Assembly: GCA_030847615.1 (NCBI GenBank) | Contig: JAUMIR010000004.1 | Coordinates: forward strand, 99,462,001-99,526,000 | DNA: 64,000 bases | Direction: 5' to 3' | DNA from: Gambelia wislizenii | Lineage: Eukaryota > Chordata > Lepidosauria > Squamata > Crotaphytidae | Shown: positions 44,433 through 55,177 of the stretch, piece after piece | Position numbering within the stretch: the stretch's first letter is position 1 | Layout of the letters: every line of letters starts with the position of its first letter | Notes under the pieces: model-generated | Database searches by the model: none | Told to the model about the DNA's origin: nothing | The model's input: only the letters and a program-made list of their open reading frames with translations | Translations under genes and position numbers: made by a program

Positions 44433-45612
44433 TCCAATAACATCTAGAGAACATCATACTTAAAACCCTAAATGAGGGTTTTAACTAGCTATTGTTGAAA
44501 TTAATAAACCAGTTTCATAGACCATACTGCAAGTTGGCTTTTTTCAGTCAGTCATATTTGAAACTAACCACAATACGTTCAAGATCAGACACACCAAAAA
44601 GATGCTGTTTGACTAAGAGGTAAGCAAACACTTTCATACTCTTCCTTGTGATTGCAAGTTGCCAGGTGAAAGCAAGACAGGGCTCCTGTACTTTTAATGG
44701 TTGTGCAGAAGAGGATTTTAGCAAGTAGAGCTTGTAAGAGAAACAACACCTACTGAAATGTCCACTTCTACATAGCTATTTAAGGTACAGAAGCCACTGC
44801 CTCTTTTTACTTGACAATCCTATTGTAGTCACACTAGATGTAGAGAGGTGGGCGGGGAAACACCCAAGGCTAGGGCTTTCAAAGGTTTATCTTCATAATG
44901 TTAAACTATGAGTGAATGTAGTCTATATTTGTATCGAGGAAAAAGCATACAGTAAAGACAGAACAGAGCTTGAAACTGTTTCCCCCCACACCAAAAAAAT
45001 TACTTGTTACTTGTACCAGATGCATTACTAACACATTATTCTTAGTGTTATTTTGAGATGCCTCCCTGGTAACAATGAATAAATGTAATTTGTCATGCAA
45101 AACTGATAACGTTAAAACATGGAAAATAACTACTTTGCCCCTCTTTACTTAAAAAGAAAGAAAGAAAACTTCCACTTTGCACATGAAAATAGTACAGCAG
45201 TGTAAAGGCAAGGCTAGGAATAATCTCTTCAAGTGGCTGGATTTCCAAATGCAAAAGTTTGAGTCATGAAAATTTCCACCAGCATTCAGCCAATATATAT
45301 CCCAGCAGGGCTATCATTCTGTTAGAGAAATGGGGAGGATAATGGTTTCAATGTCAGTAGCGTGATGGATCTCTCCAGAGCTATAGTCTGATCTCTGAAG
45401 GAGCCATTCAAGGTGCTGAACCTGTTTGAGGGATAAGGTTCAGCATCTTGCGACAGCTCCTTTAGAGTCTGGACTAAAGCCCAAAGTGGATTCACCATCC
45501 CTCTAACATTAGAGCCTCCAACCTGCCCAGCAGATAAAATATTAATTTTCTGCATTGTAACTGGGCTTGACCAATTATATTCTGAAATTATAATAATCTA
45601 GCTGCTGTCTGC
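44433..45612. other. No gene recognised
   Basis: Unique AT-rich sequence between the L1 relic and the LINE C-terminal frame. Confidence 0.5.
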
Positions 45613-46101
45613 ATGTCAAGAACCATGTCTAAAACAAATATTATACCATATGACTATGAATTAAATAAGTCGTACATGATATTGAGAACACAGCTGCGCT
45701 GGGCAGGGCACGTTTCTAGGATGGAGGACCATCGCCTCCCAAAAATACTACTCTACGGTGAACTCGCCACGGGTCAGCGTAAGAGGGGCGCTCCAAAAAA
45801 GCGATACAAAGACTCCCTGAAACAACATCTCAGGCTTGGCCAAATTGATCACCAACAGTGGTCCGCCCTGGCCTCACATCGGGAGGCATGGAGACGCACT
45901 ATCCACAATGCTGCAGCCTTATTTGAGAACTCACGACGAACAAGTCTTGAAGAGAAACGACAACGCAGAAAGAATCACAACCCAAAAACATCACCCAAGG
46001 AGACCTTCTGCTGTGCTTTTTGCAACCGGACTTGTTTATCTCGGATTGGCCTTTTTAGTCATCAGCGCGCTTGCAGAAAGCGCGGGATGAGTCCTTCCTG
46101 A
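45613..46101 (+). pseudogene. LINE ORF2 C-terminus with zinc finger, 5'-truncated
   Basis: An uninterrupted 162-codon frame. From about residue 25 it reads LRTQLRWAGHVSRMEDHRLP, then LLYGELATGQRKRGAPKKRY, HHQQW-type sequence, EAWRRTIHNAA and a C2HC-like finger CAFCNRTCLSRIGLFSHQRACRK (C-x2-C, then H and C). This is the post-reverse-transcriptase region of a non-LTR retrotransposon. I cannot place the clade safely. The first ~24 codons are probably flanking sequence. The element ends near 46135 with GAAGAAAAGCCAGAGAG and (GA)n. No stop or frameshift in the retained part suggests recent insertion. Confidence 0.7.
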
Positions 46102-46324
46102 ATCTTCGTTTGCGAAGAAAAGCCAGAGAGAGAGAGAGACATGGAATAAAGAATACTATCTTTAAAAATCCAACAACAGCCATAAGACTATTAAGGAAAG
46201 GATGCACACAGTCACATTCATTTTTATTTCAGGCAAATGCTATTCACTACCTCTTTTGTTTGTCAACATTTCTAGTTCCTTCTTTGCAGTACTGACCTGA
46301 TGTGTAAGAATGCAGGCTTATTGT

Positions 46325-46440
46325 ATGTATTCATCTATAAGTCGACCTCGTGTATAAGTCAAGGGCAGGTTTGGGGGCCAAATTATGGATTTCACTATGA
46401 TCTGCTGATAACTCAACGGTAAAATTTAGGGGGATGTAAC
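46325..46440. mobile_element. MITE fragment ('ataagtcgacc' type)
   Basis: TGTATTCATCTATAAGTCGA followed by CCTCGTGTATAAGTCAAGGG is a motif I associate with a widespread reptile MITE, here without a recognisable opposite end. Confidence 0.4.
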
Positions 46441-48008
46441 AAACAAATCTTTTCCTCTCCTTTTAAAAATGCATAGAGGGAACATACTTATGAAGAGCTA
46501 AAAGGATGGAGAGGATCTGTTTATTAGAGGGGTTACAATTATGGGGGCTATAAATTACATTGATGATCTTAAAATATCCACATCTATATAAATACAGACA
46601 GGGAAAGGAATACTATATAAATGAAGAAAAAGAATGACAATATGGCCTGGAAAAATGGGGAGGAGAAGGACCAGGAAAGCAACCTGCCTCTATTAGGGAA
46701 CCAATGTGAAGGCAGTAAAAGAGGCACAGGTGAGAAGGCCCTCTTGGGGCTTGCCCAAACTGGAGAAAGAAAAGAACTCCTGTCTCCTTCCTCACCTTCT
46801 TCTTCAGCCTGAGCAGAGTTCAGCAGCAATGTGGAGCCCACATAAGCCTCACCTCAGACACAGCAGCCATTTTTAATAAGAGCTTACTATAAAAGCCTTG
46901 TAGAGAAACTGGCAAGCTTCACAAGGCTTATATGGTAAGCCCCTATAAAAACATGGCTATTGCCACTCCACTCCACTTCAAACACCAAAAATGGTGGAGA
47001 GCACAGAACTCATCCAACCACTATCAGTGTAATTCGTTTCCAACACTGATCCAATCCAGATTTTTGGGATCAATTTTTGTAAAAAAAAAAAAAAATCAAC
47101 GTATACACAACTATACATGGTAATAGCAAGTGGAATTCCTACCTCTCTGAAGGGGTAGGAGATGCAAATTGCTCTTGTTTTAAAAGAGAAAGAGTGTAAA
47201 CTGGGTATCAAACAAAGACTCTTGTTCCCCTCCCACCAAACTTTTAACAAACTGCTGAGGCACTACCACAGCCCATAAAAAGCACAACCTGACAGATGCC
47301 TACTGGCCTGGATTCAAAAGAACTTCCAAATGCTGTTACATGGGTGAGCCTATTTGTTTACAAGCCTGAAACACTACTATACTACGGGGGGGGGGTTAAG
47401 CCAAACATACCCAGAAGGAGGTCTCTGTAGCCAGAAACATTGAGCTGCACTGCAGTGCAGGTTTCTAGAACATCTGTTCCACAAACCTAATTAGCCCTCA
47501 TTTTACAGCAGCCAAAAAGAAAAAAGTCATTTTAGACGTTAACACCAGAAATAAAAAGTCAAAGGAGTTCAAGCCTTTTAGGAAATTGATTTTTTTTTAA
47601 AGCAAGAAAGAGACACTTAAACTAGAAATAACTATCATGACACTTGGGTGACTGAGAAGTTAATGGAAAGATTCGCATTGATTACTAAAGGAGACTTAGC
47701 ACTGGCATGTTGCTGAATCGCTACTAATTCTGTGCTTCTGCAATGTAACATGAAAAATTTCTCCTCAACTGGGCTTTTTAAGCTAAGGAAAATGGGCAAG
47801 GGAGACAATTATTGCTAAGTCGTCTTGATTCCTCTAACCTTATGAGCTCTTAGATAGATGTCTGTGAATTCTGATGCCTTTACTGGATTTATTGTTAATT
47901 CCATGCCAGGGCCAATGTGGGAGAGGAGGACAGGAAAAATGCAATTCCCTATACTGTCTGCACTGAAAACACCTGGGAATCTAAGGACAGGTGGCGTTAG
48001 CTCTAGCC
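46441..48008. other. No gene recognised
   Basis: Unique sequence. A loose inverted repeat (AAGAGCTTACTATAAAAGCC with GGCTTATATGGTAAGCCCC) at 46880-46950 may be a MITE. Homopolymer A near 47085 and G near 47390. 47600-47850 has no repeat signature. Confidence 0.45.
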
Positions 48009-48278
48009 CAGTGGTACTTACCTGTGGTCTGGGGTCCCCCTGAGGGTTGCAATGTCCTCAACAGGGGGTCTGTGGAGGCTTGAAGGCTGCTCAGCCCACC
48101 TCCTCCCTGCAGTGGAGTGGTCACGTAACAGGAATGACGGCAAAGGCTGGCTGGCTTGACTTGCACATTGCCATTCAATCTGCTCCAGCCACAAAGTTGC
48201 AGGAAGAAGCAGGAGAAAAGTCTTCCCTCCTTCTCCAGTGCCTCTGAGGGAAGGTTTAATGGATGTTGTAAACCATTG
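48009..48278. mobile_element. hAT-like element, non-autonomous
   Basis: Starts CAGTGGTACTTACCTGTGGT with CTGGGGTCCCCCTGAGGGTT and CAGGGGGTCTGTGGAGGCTT, and ends GTAAACCATTGCT. The opening is a diverged hAT CAGTGGTTCTCAACCTG. A possible 8-bp flank (CTCTAGCC / CTATAGAT) is degenerate. Confidence 0.5.
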
Positions 48279-48344
48279 CTATAGATTGTTTAATTAAATT
48301 TTAGCAATAATTTTATATGCCTTTACTTGTACTATATGTGGTTT

Positions 48345-48440
48345 CCCCTGTATCAGTTGTAATTTTTATAAGCCATCTTGAATCTCAGTTCTGGGAAAAG
48401 GGCAGGATAGTAACCTTAAAACAACAACAACAACAACAAC
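48345..48440 (+). mobile_element. L2 LINE 3' end with (CAA)n tail
   Basis: ATAAGCCATCTTGAATCTCA, GTTCTGGGAAAAGGGCAGGA and TAGTAACCTTAAAACAACAA match an L2 3' terminus. Tail of (AAC)n. Confidence 0.6.
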
Positions 48441-48582
48441 GGTTTCCCACTGTGCAACTATCTATCTTCAGACATGATAGAGAATACACACCTAAGTGTG
48501 GATGATCTGAATGCAGCATAAAACCGGATACAAATATACCGTTTGAAATCCATACTGTATGCAATGTGTGCATATGTCTGTG

Positions 48583-48790
48583 CATGCCTTCAAGTCACCT
48601 CTGGACTTTTGGTGACCCCATGAATTTCATGGGGTTTTCTTAGGCAAAGAATACTCAGAGGTGGTTTTGCCAGTTCCTTCCTCTGAAATACAGCCTATAG
48701 CAACTGGTATTCATTAGCTGTCTCCCATCCAAGTATTAAGCAGGGCTGACTCTGCTTAGCTTCTAAGATCAGATGGGATCTGGTGCCTTT
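48583..48790 (-). repeat. 5S-rRNA-derived SINE
   Basis: Minus-strand copy: CATGCCTTCAAGTCACCTCT and TTGCCAGTTCCTTCCTCTGA (tail and body), then the 5S head CTCCCATCCAAGTATTAAGC, GGGCTGACTCTGCTTAGC and GATCAGATGGGATCTGGTG. Confidence 0.8.
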
Positions 48791-49761
48791 AGACCCTTCT
48801 GCTGCAATAGCAACAAGCTAATATGCACTGCGGAGAGTCCTTGTTTTCCACAAAACAGGATGAATAGACTATACCGAAGTCATTTCCTGATTCCAATAAT
48901 TTGTTCAGATTAGCAAATCTCTTGCTGAACATGGAGCTGCTCTAGGCAGATGTGACAGCGACAGACCAAATATATCCCTTAAGCATACAGCGGCTAGTTA
49001 ATTGGCCCTGGGCAGTAGGCACTACGCTCCTTGGTATGACAATTGAGAACCAAATTAACTTATACAAAATCAAGTGCTTTCTGGTAGCTGTAAACTGACA
49101 CAAAGCTGCAATACAGCTACATCTGGAGAGCTTTAGAACAAAGAAAGCAGGAGGTTGGAGCAGGCTATGCTAATTAGGCGGCAAATAGGCCTGACTCAGA
49201 AGTCTTGGGACACAAAGGCCTTTCAGAGGCAAAATGATGAATGAAATGTACATAACAAGTAGCAACAGAGCAAAAGCTATTTTTCCAGCTCTAAATTTCT
49301 TTGGGATCAATTATTTTTACTTTATAACCCCAGGAAGAGATATTTCCAACAACAAATCCTTCCTATCAAAACTCTTCCTTTACAAGTTAAAAGCTAGTCT
49401 GATGAGAAGCAGCCTCCGCTGCGATGCTCCCTCTACTCTGAGGCAGAATCAGGAGAAATATTTCATTCACAGGATGCCCAACACCATCACAGCTTGCTTG
49501 CTGGTAGATTTTCCCATGCTTGTCTCTGTGCTCCATCCAGCAATCAGCAGATTCTAGCCTCAGAGAAATGCATTATTTGGACTAGCCTTCAACCTTCTTT
49601 CATTTTAAAAAAAAGGCTTCCGAAAACACAGATTAGGTGGCTCAAGTCTCCTTGTTCAAGGGGAATGTTTGGTAACACATAAGTTTAGCTGCCCCAACAA
49701 ATCCAGAGCAAGGCTTGTTGTCACACTGAATATTACTGCAAGGGAAGAAAAAGAAAAAGAT
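48791..49761. other. No gene recognised
   Basis: Unique sequence. 48960-49250 has balanced composition and no repeat signature and is a reasonable place to look for a conserved non-coding element. Confidence 0.45.
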
Positions 49762-49773
49762 ATAGAGCCATGT

Positions 49774-50456
49774 GAAGTCTAAGGCTTTCACAGCCGGCAT
49801 CCATAGGTTTTCCGTGGTTTTTTTCTGGGCTGTGAGGCCATGTTCTGGAAGAGTTTATTTCTGATGTTCCGCCTGCATCTGTGGCTAGCATCTTCAGAGA
49901 ATGGTTGGGTACGAGTGTGTGTGGAATTTATATACTGTGAGTCCCTGTTGGAGAGGATATATAAATTTGTGTATTTGAATGGCTAGTTTCTGGGTGGAGA
50001 TATGCCACCTATGTCTATTTGGCTAATGGTCCATTATCTCCTGGAAACGCAGAGAGAAGCTACTGAAATCTACAAACACCTGGACAACTTCAACAGGAAA
50101 GATGAAACCTTAAAAGTAAACAAAATCTAGCTACCAGTCTTGAAAAACACTAAAATCAAAACTGAACACATGCAAATGAACTCCACCCAGGGACAGGGGG
50201 ATTTCCAGCCGATAATGGACCATTAACCAACCATTAGCCAAACAGACACTAATCCTCCTGCATATCTCCACCCAGAAACTAGCCATTCAAATACACAAAT
50301 TTACATATCCTCTCCAACAGGGGCTCACAGTATATAAACCCCACACACACTCCTACCCAACCATTCTCTGAAGATGCCAGCCACAGATGCAGCGAATGTC
50401 AGAAGTAAACTCTTCCAGAACACGGCCACACAGCTTGGGAAAAGACCATGGAAAAC
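49774..50456. mobile_element. Penelope-like element, long inverted-dimer copy
   Basis: Arms 49774-50036 and 50210-50456 are inverted copies of each other (TGAAGTCTAAGGCTTTCAC... and ...GAAAAC). They include the whole arm of the short copies plus GAATGGCTAGTTTCTGGGTG. Between them the plus strand encodes REATEIYKHLDNFNRKDET then LKVNKI-stop-LP, the C-terminal motif of Penelope-like proteins (pattern REAxEIxKHxxNFNRxD). A 12-bp target duplication ATAGAGCCATGT flanks it (49762-49773 and 50457-50468). The reverse transcriptase and most of the GIY-YIG region are gone. Confidence 0.75.
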
Positions 50457-50468
50457 ATAGAGCCATGT

Positions 50469-51640
50469 TATTATTTATTTGATAAACAATGGTAATCTCA
50501 AACAATCACATCAAAGCCAGTACTCTTCCATATTTTGTTTTCATGAATCATGAAATCCGCAGTCAAGTAACCGCTCTGTATTACTTCTCCCTTGTCACAA
50601 TCTCTCTTTCTAAGCTCATCTGCCAATTTAGGTTATGTACCAAACTACTGAATTATAGTGGACTAGTGGATGGATGGGGCAGGGAAGGCTTTTTCAGGTG
50701 ACAGTGACCCAGTTGGGGAACTCACCTATCCTAGATGGCTTGTCAAGCCACCATTTTCATAGTAGCAAAGGCTTTCTTGTTTTTCCAGGCCTTTTACCTT
50801 GGAAACTATATTAAACTTTTACACATGAATAACAAATAAATGCACTGAACTTTTTTTGAAGGGCCATCAAGGAAAGGCTTTAGGATTTGGGAGTCCTCTC
50901 TTTCTAGCTGTGAATGCTGCCTGTCAACAGAAGTGTCAACCTCCAGCTTTTGTTTACTTCTTACAAAAATCAATACCAGAGTTAGGAATTTTCCATTCCC
51001 AGGTCACAAAACCAGTGTGCTGCATCATGGTTAACTTAAATGGGCAACTGCAGCACACAGGGATACCTTTCACAGGACAGTGAACAGAAGTTGTCTTGTT
51101 GAATTGGAACTTCCCTTCCCTCCTTAGGGCAAGTATTAATAAACCCTTCTTGTCCATAGCACGGAAAGGTTCATTTTTAAGATTACAACTCCCAGAATCT
51201 GCCAACCAACTTGGTTACTTGGGATTCTTGTCACTTCTATCTCCCACATTCAACTCTCACCAGTGACATCAAGCAGAACTTTGAGACAAAATTCAAAGGC
51301 TCACCTCTGCAGAATGTGCCCCCAAAGAACCACCAAACACAGTAGGCTTGGCTTACCAACCTCTGAATAATACACATGACAATTTAAAGGAGCAGAACCC
51401 CAAAAGACTATTAAGTCCAGCTTTTATAATACCTGCAGTACTGCAAATCCTACTCTAGTTAGCAAGGCGTTTGCATCCTCTGAGGAACAAAATCCTGGTA
51501 CCAAAAATACAAACTACTGCATCAATAATCTAGTAGTTATATGACCAACCAAACTTTTGTAGATGAAGCAGAATTTTTCCAAAGCCCTGGAAGACATCAC
51601 TAAGGAGTTTCACAGGACTGAGGTAAACAGGTAAAAAAGC
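50469..51640. other. No gene recognised
   Basis: Unique sequence. On the minus strand a segment 51362-51305 has a good acceptor (GTCATGTGTATTATTCAG) and donor (GCAGAG/GTGAGC) and two open frames, but no recognisable protein. Confidence 0.45.
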
Positions 51641-51920
51641 TATTTATTTATTTATTTATTTGTTTGTTTATACCCCGCTCTTCAGCCACAAGGCTATCAG
51701 AGCGGCTTACAAATTGTTTTAAGCAACAGCTATTTACACATCTACACTGCATTAAACAGTTTCCAATGTGTGTTAGCTAATTGCCCCCCACAAGCTGGGT
51801 ACTCAATTTACCGACCTACGAAAGGATGGAAGGCTGAGTGAACCTTGGAGCCGGCTGGAATCGAACTTGCGATGTGGTGGCTTGCAGTACTGGCATTTAA
51901 CCACTGCGCCACCAGGCAGA
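51641..51920 (-). repeat. tRNA-derived SINE with L2-type tail, full length
   Basis: Left (ATTT)n and TATACCCCGCTCTTCAGCCA, then GAGCGGCTTACAAATTG are the reverse complement of an L2-like 3' tail. CTTCCATCC-type sequence, GAATCGAACTTGCGATGTGG (box B region) and TTAACCACTGCGCCACCAGG (box A region) complete the tRNA head. Same family as the copy at 42.6 kb. Confidence 0.8.
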
Positions 51921-53444
51921 AACACAAATGTATTTGTTGATATCCGGATGTCCAGTAACTAAAAGCCAGGACTTCAAGGTCATAAAAACAAATGTAACAC
52001 AGGCAGAAGATCACACAAAATTCAAAGCCTGTGGCTTTCTGGACCTGGGACAAGATTTAGAAAATATAAACAATTCTAAGTCTAACATAAATGTAGCTAA
52101 CCTACATCTTGTTTTTACTGGCAGCCTTAAAAATGAAGGAAAAGCAAAAGAAAATACAGCCTAAATAATGCACTCCCAAAACACAGTGAGCTGTACCCAT
52201 ACCCAAACATGTTGTTATCTACCTTGAAGACTTGATTTGCTGCATATTTTAGCTTTAACATTTTCATTACCACATTTTGGGTTTTCACAGAAGCTAGAAC
52301 ACATTATCAACAGCTGAATGAGGAAAGGCAGATATGAATAGAGGATAGAAAGACAGAAGTAAGCAGTGATAATGGAATAACAGTAGCGTAAGAATAATAT
52401 AGTCTACATTTATGGTGTTTTGCATTATCATGAGAAGCAAAAGTATTTGTAGGCACATTTTAGGCCAAATGATAAGGAAGTCAACTAAGGTCACCAGATC
52501 TTGAAATGTCAAAAAGAATTCGACCATAAACACAAAGCAGCAGTAATGCAAGGTTATCACAGAAAACCTACTGAACTTCAGTGATGTACTGAATGACTGA
52601 CTTATGCTATGAGTCTGTGGTTATGTCAAATTCAGTTTAGTATTAAGTACCTATTGCTATAGTCAATAAAAGATTTTTTAAAAATACATAACACAGCCAA
52701 TCTTTTCCCTTCCCATGCAACTGCCCATCAACCCCATATCAAGCAATGGTCTTCAGATGGAAATGACTCATATAGGAAGTCTATGTCCTACATTCACACA
52801 ACTGAACATGCTTTCCGTAGTGACCCAATGAGTATTGGAACATAACCTGTTATGTCTTTTTGACAGTGCTTAAATTGTGTCCACATAACTGACAGGAGTG
52901 TATCAAGGGTGTTTCCACTGAATCTTCATTCAGGTTCTCATCAACCAAGTGTGGATACAGCTGTTAATGAACACTGTCTTTGTTTTTTTAAGGCAGCAGC
53001 ACATGATATTTCACCTCTGTTCCATACACTACCTTCAAACAAACTTTACATAATGTTTGCCACTTCTAATCACATACTCCAAAAGAACTCCTCCTAAATA
53101 TCTGTCAAGTATTGTTTTGATGGACTTGGATAAATTCCTCCTATATCCCAAAAAAGATGAACTAACGCTTCATCCTCGTTTTGTGCAATTTGAGCTTGTA
53201 AAACAGAAAAAGTAGGTATTCTTTCACCACCTGATCATGCTAGGGAACTACTCAGGGTTGGATAAAAAGTTAAAATGCCTTTTTGCATCATTGTTAAGTG
53301 ATACAGTGCAAACATGACTACCACCACTCAGCAGCAATAATGAGTTACTGGATTAGGCTGGGGCTGGAAACAATGTGGTCCCTTAGCTATTGGTCGGAAT
53401 GCAAAAACTCCCAGCAATCAGCACATGATGCAAGATATAAGCCA
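51921..53444. other. No gene recognised
   Basis: Unique AT-rich sequence, no repeat recognised. Confidence 0.5.
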
Positions 53445-53735
53445 ACTTTTCGGACTGCCAACTTCAAAAAAGCTGTCAAGACGGATCTTTTCCAGTAGGC
53501 CTTTCCTGAATAGCTATCCCAGCCAGAAGATTCGGCTGTCTTTTCCCTTAAGCTGCCACTGAATTATTCCATTTTTTTCTCTTTTTAATTATTGTATGTT
53601 TTTAATCTTATATTGTTTTAAGGGGTGGGTGGGTTAGAGTATTCATGTAATCATGGAATGTTTATGTTGTAAGCCGCCCCGACTGCGTTGCAGAGGAGCG
53701 GGATAGAAATAAATTTTATTATTTTTATTATTAAA
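53445..53735 (+). mobile_element. L2 LINE 3' end, short
   Basis: Encodes ANFKKAVKTDLFQ-stop-AFPE, the C-terminal tip of L2 ORF2 (compare KKALKTDLFRQAFPD at 43.2 kb), then the 3' region ending GTAAGCCGCCCCGACTGCGT, GAGGAGCGGGATAGAAATAA and (ATT)n. Confidence 0.8.
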
Positions 53736-54002
53736 ACCCAATTTTTGTTTAAACGTGTTGTCCAATTAGAAAAAAAATGTTCTCTATGATAGCTCCTGGG
53801 AAAATCCATCCACCAACTACAGAACAAATCTGTACATGAACTGCCATTTCCACAGACTGTAAATGCAGACCTTCTAAAAACAAAGAACAAGGCATTTAAA
53901 ACATATGAGGTAGAGGTTTGCAGCTCATGTTCAATGTATGCAAACTACACTGATGAGACTTTCAGACGATGCACTTTAAATTTCTAAGTGCCAGGTGCAC
54001 TA

Positions 54003-54148
54003 CAGTTGTCCCTTCATATTCACTGAGGTTTGGTCCCAGGACTCCCCGTGGATAAATACTCAAGTCCCATTATATGCAATGGCATAGCAAAATGGTGTCC
54101 CTTACATAAGATGGAAAAAGCAAGGTTTGCTTTTTAGCTTATTACATG
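54003..54148. mobile_element. Tigger-like MITE, family A, right end missing
   Basis: CAGTTGTCCCTTCATATTCA after TA, then GGTTTGGTCCCAGGACTCCC and AATGGCATAGCAAAATGGTG. It stops at TTTTAGCTTATTA without the right terminus. Confidence 0.75.
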
Positions 54149-54204
54149 GTGTAGTCCCTAGGTCTAGTAAGATAAGCACAGGAGATCTACAAGAGAGATG
54201 GAGA

Positions 54205-54305
54205 ATGTGAGGCCCTCCCAATGTTGTTGTATTACAAATATTAGCATCCCTCACCATGCTAAGGCTGATAATGCAGTCCAACAATATGTGGGAGGGACAC
54301 ACACA
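54205..54305. mobile_element. Small hAT-like palindrome
   Basis: Arms GTGAGGCCCTCCCAATGTTG and GCAGTCCAACAATATGTGGG with GAGGGACACAC face each other around CACCATGCTAAGG. It belongs to the group with cores like 'ccagcatggcc'. Confidence 0.5.
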
Positions 54306-54564
54306 TTTCACCCAGTGTGCTTGTTGTATACTTGTTGGCACTCCTCCTCAATCTGCTTTCCCTTCCCATCATTCCAGTTTAGCATTTTGACAGCAGATAG
54401 TGGAAACACGAAAAGCCACCATATCAACAAAGCCAGAGCACCTCAAAATGATCAAGCCCACTTTATGCTGCATTACCCTACAGGATATATTGCAAAATAA
54501 TCTATCAGAGAAGCAACAGTGCTGTGAGTGATGAATAGGACTAATGGGTACTGCAAGAGAAGCA

Positions 54565-54695
54565 GTCCAATAATGCAGGAGTGGCCAAAATGTGGCTCTC
54601 TAGATGTATCTAACTGCAATTTCCACCATTCCTCAGCACTGGCTATGATGGATAGCGCAATGGGAATTGCAATCCTACAAAAACTGGAGGGCTAC
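54565..54695. mobile_element. Small hAT-like palindrome
   Basis: GCAGGAGTGGCCAAAATGTG with GCTCTCTAGATGTATCTAA is mirrored by GGAGGGCTACTCCTTGC. Same group as 59.9 kb. Confidence 0.5.
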
Positions 54696-54948
54696 TCCTT
54701 GCTCAGGCCCATCAGAACTAATATTTAATAGATGTGATAAAGAGGAAGGGTGATCTTGGTTTTCCAAAAAAAGAAAAATAATGTGATCCCTGGACAGAAC
54801 AAAAACTTTAGGAAGAGGTAGCTTCTAAGAAAAGCAATTTTTAAGTAGTTCTTGCCATGCTGGAACCCAAAAGATAAGAGACTGCAAAGAAGCTAGGGAA
54901 TTATTGTTTATATCTGTGTTGGGGAAGCATTTACAGTCCAAAGACTGA

Positions 54949-55177
54949 GGAGATTTTCACACTACAGTACACTGTTACAGTGTTACTATTCCACTTTATT
55001 TACTATGGTTGCCTCCTGTGGAATCCTGGAATTTGCAGTTTAGGGAGAGGCATTTACAACTCTTAGCCAGAGAGCTCTTAGGCCTCACTAAACTACAAAC
55101 CCCAGAATTCCATAGGAGGAAGGCAGAGCAGTTAAAGTGGAACAGTAACACTATAACAGTGTAGTGTGAAAATCTCC
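54949..55177. mobile_element. Palindromic MITE with 17-bp terminal repeats
   Basis: Ends GGAGATTTTCACACTAC and GTAGTGTGAAAATCTCC are exact inverted repeats. The arms continue with GTGTTACTATTCCACTTTA against AAAGTGGAACAGTAACAC and GGAATCCTGGAATTTGCAGT against AAACCCCAGAATTCC. Length 229. The superfamily and target duplication are not resolved. Confidence 0.7.
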
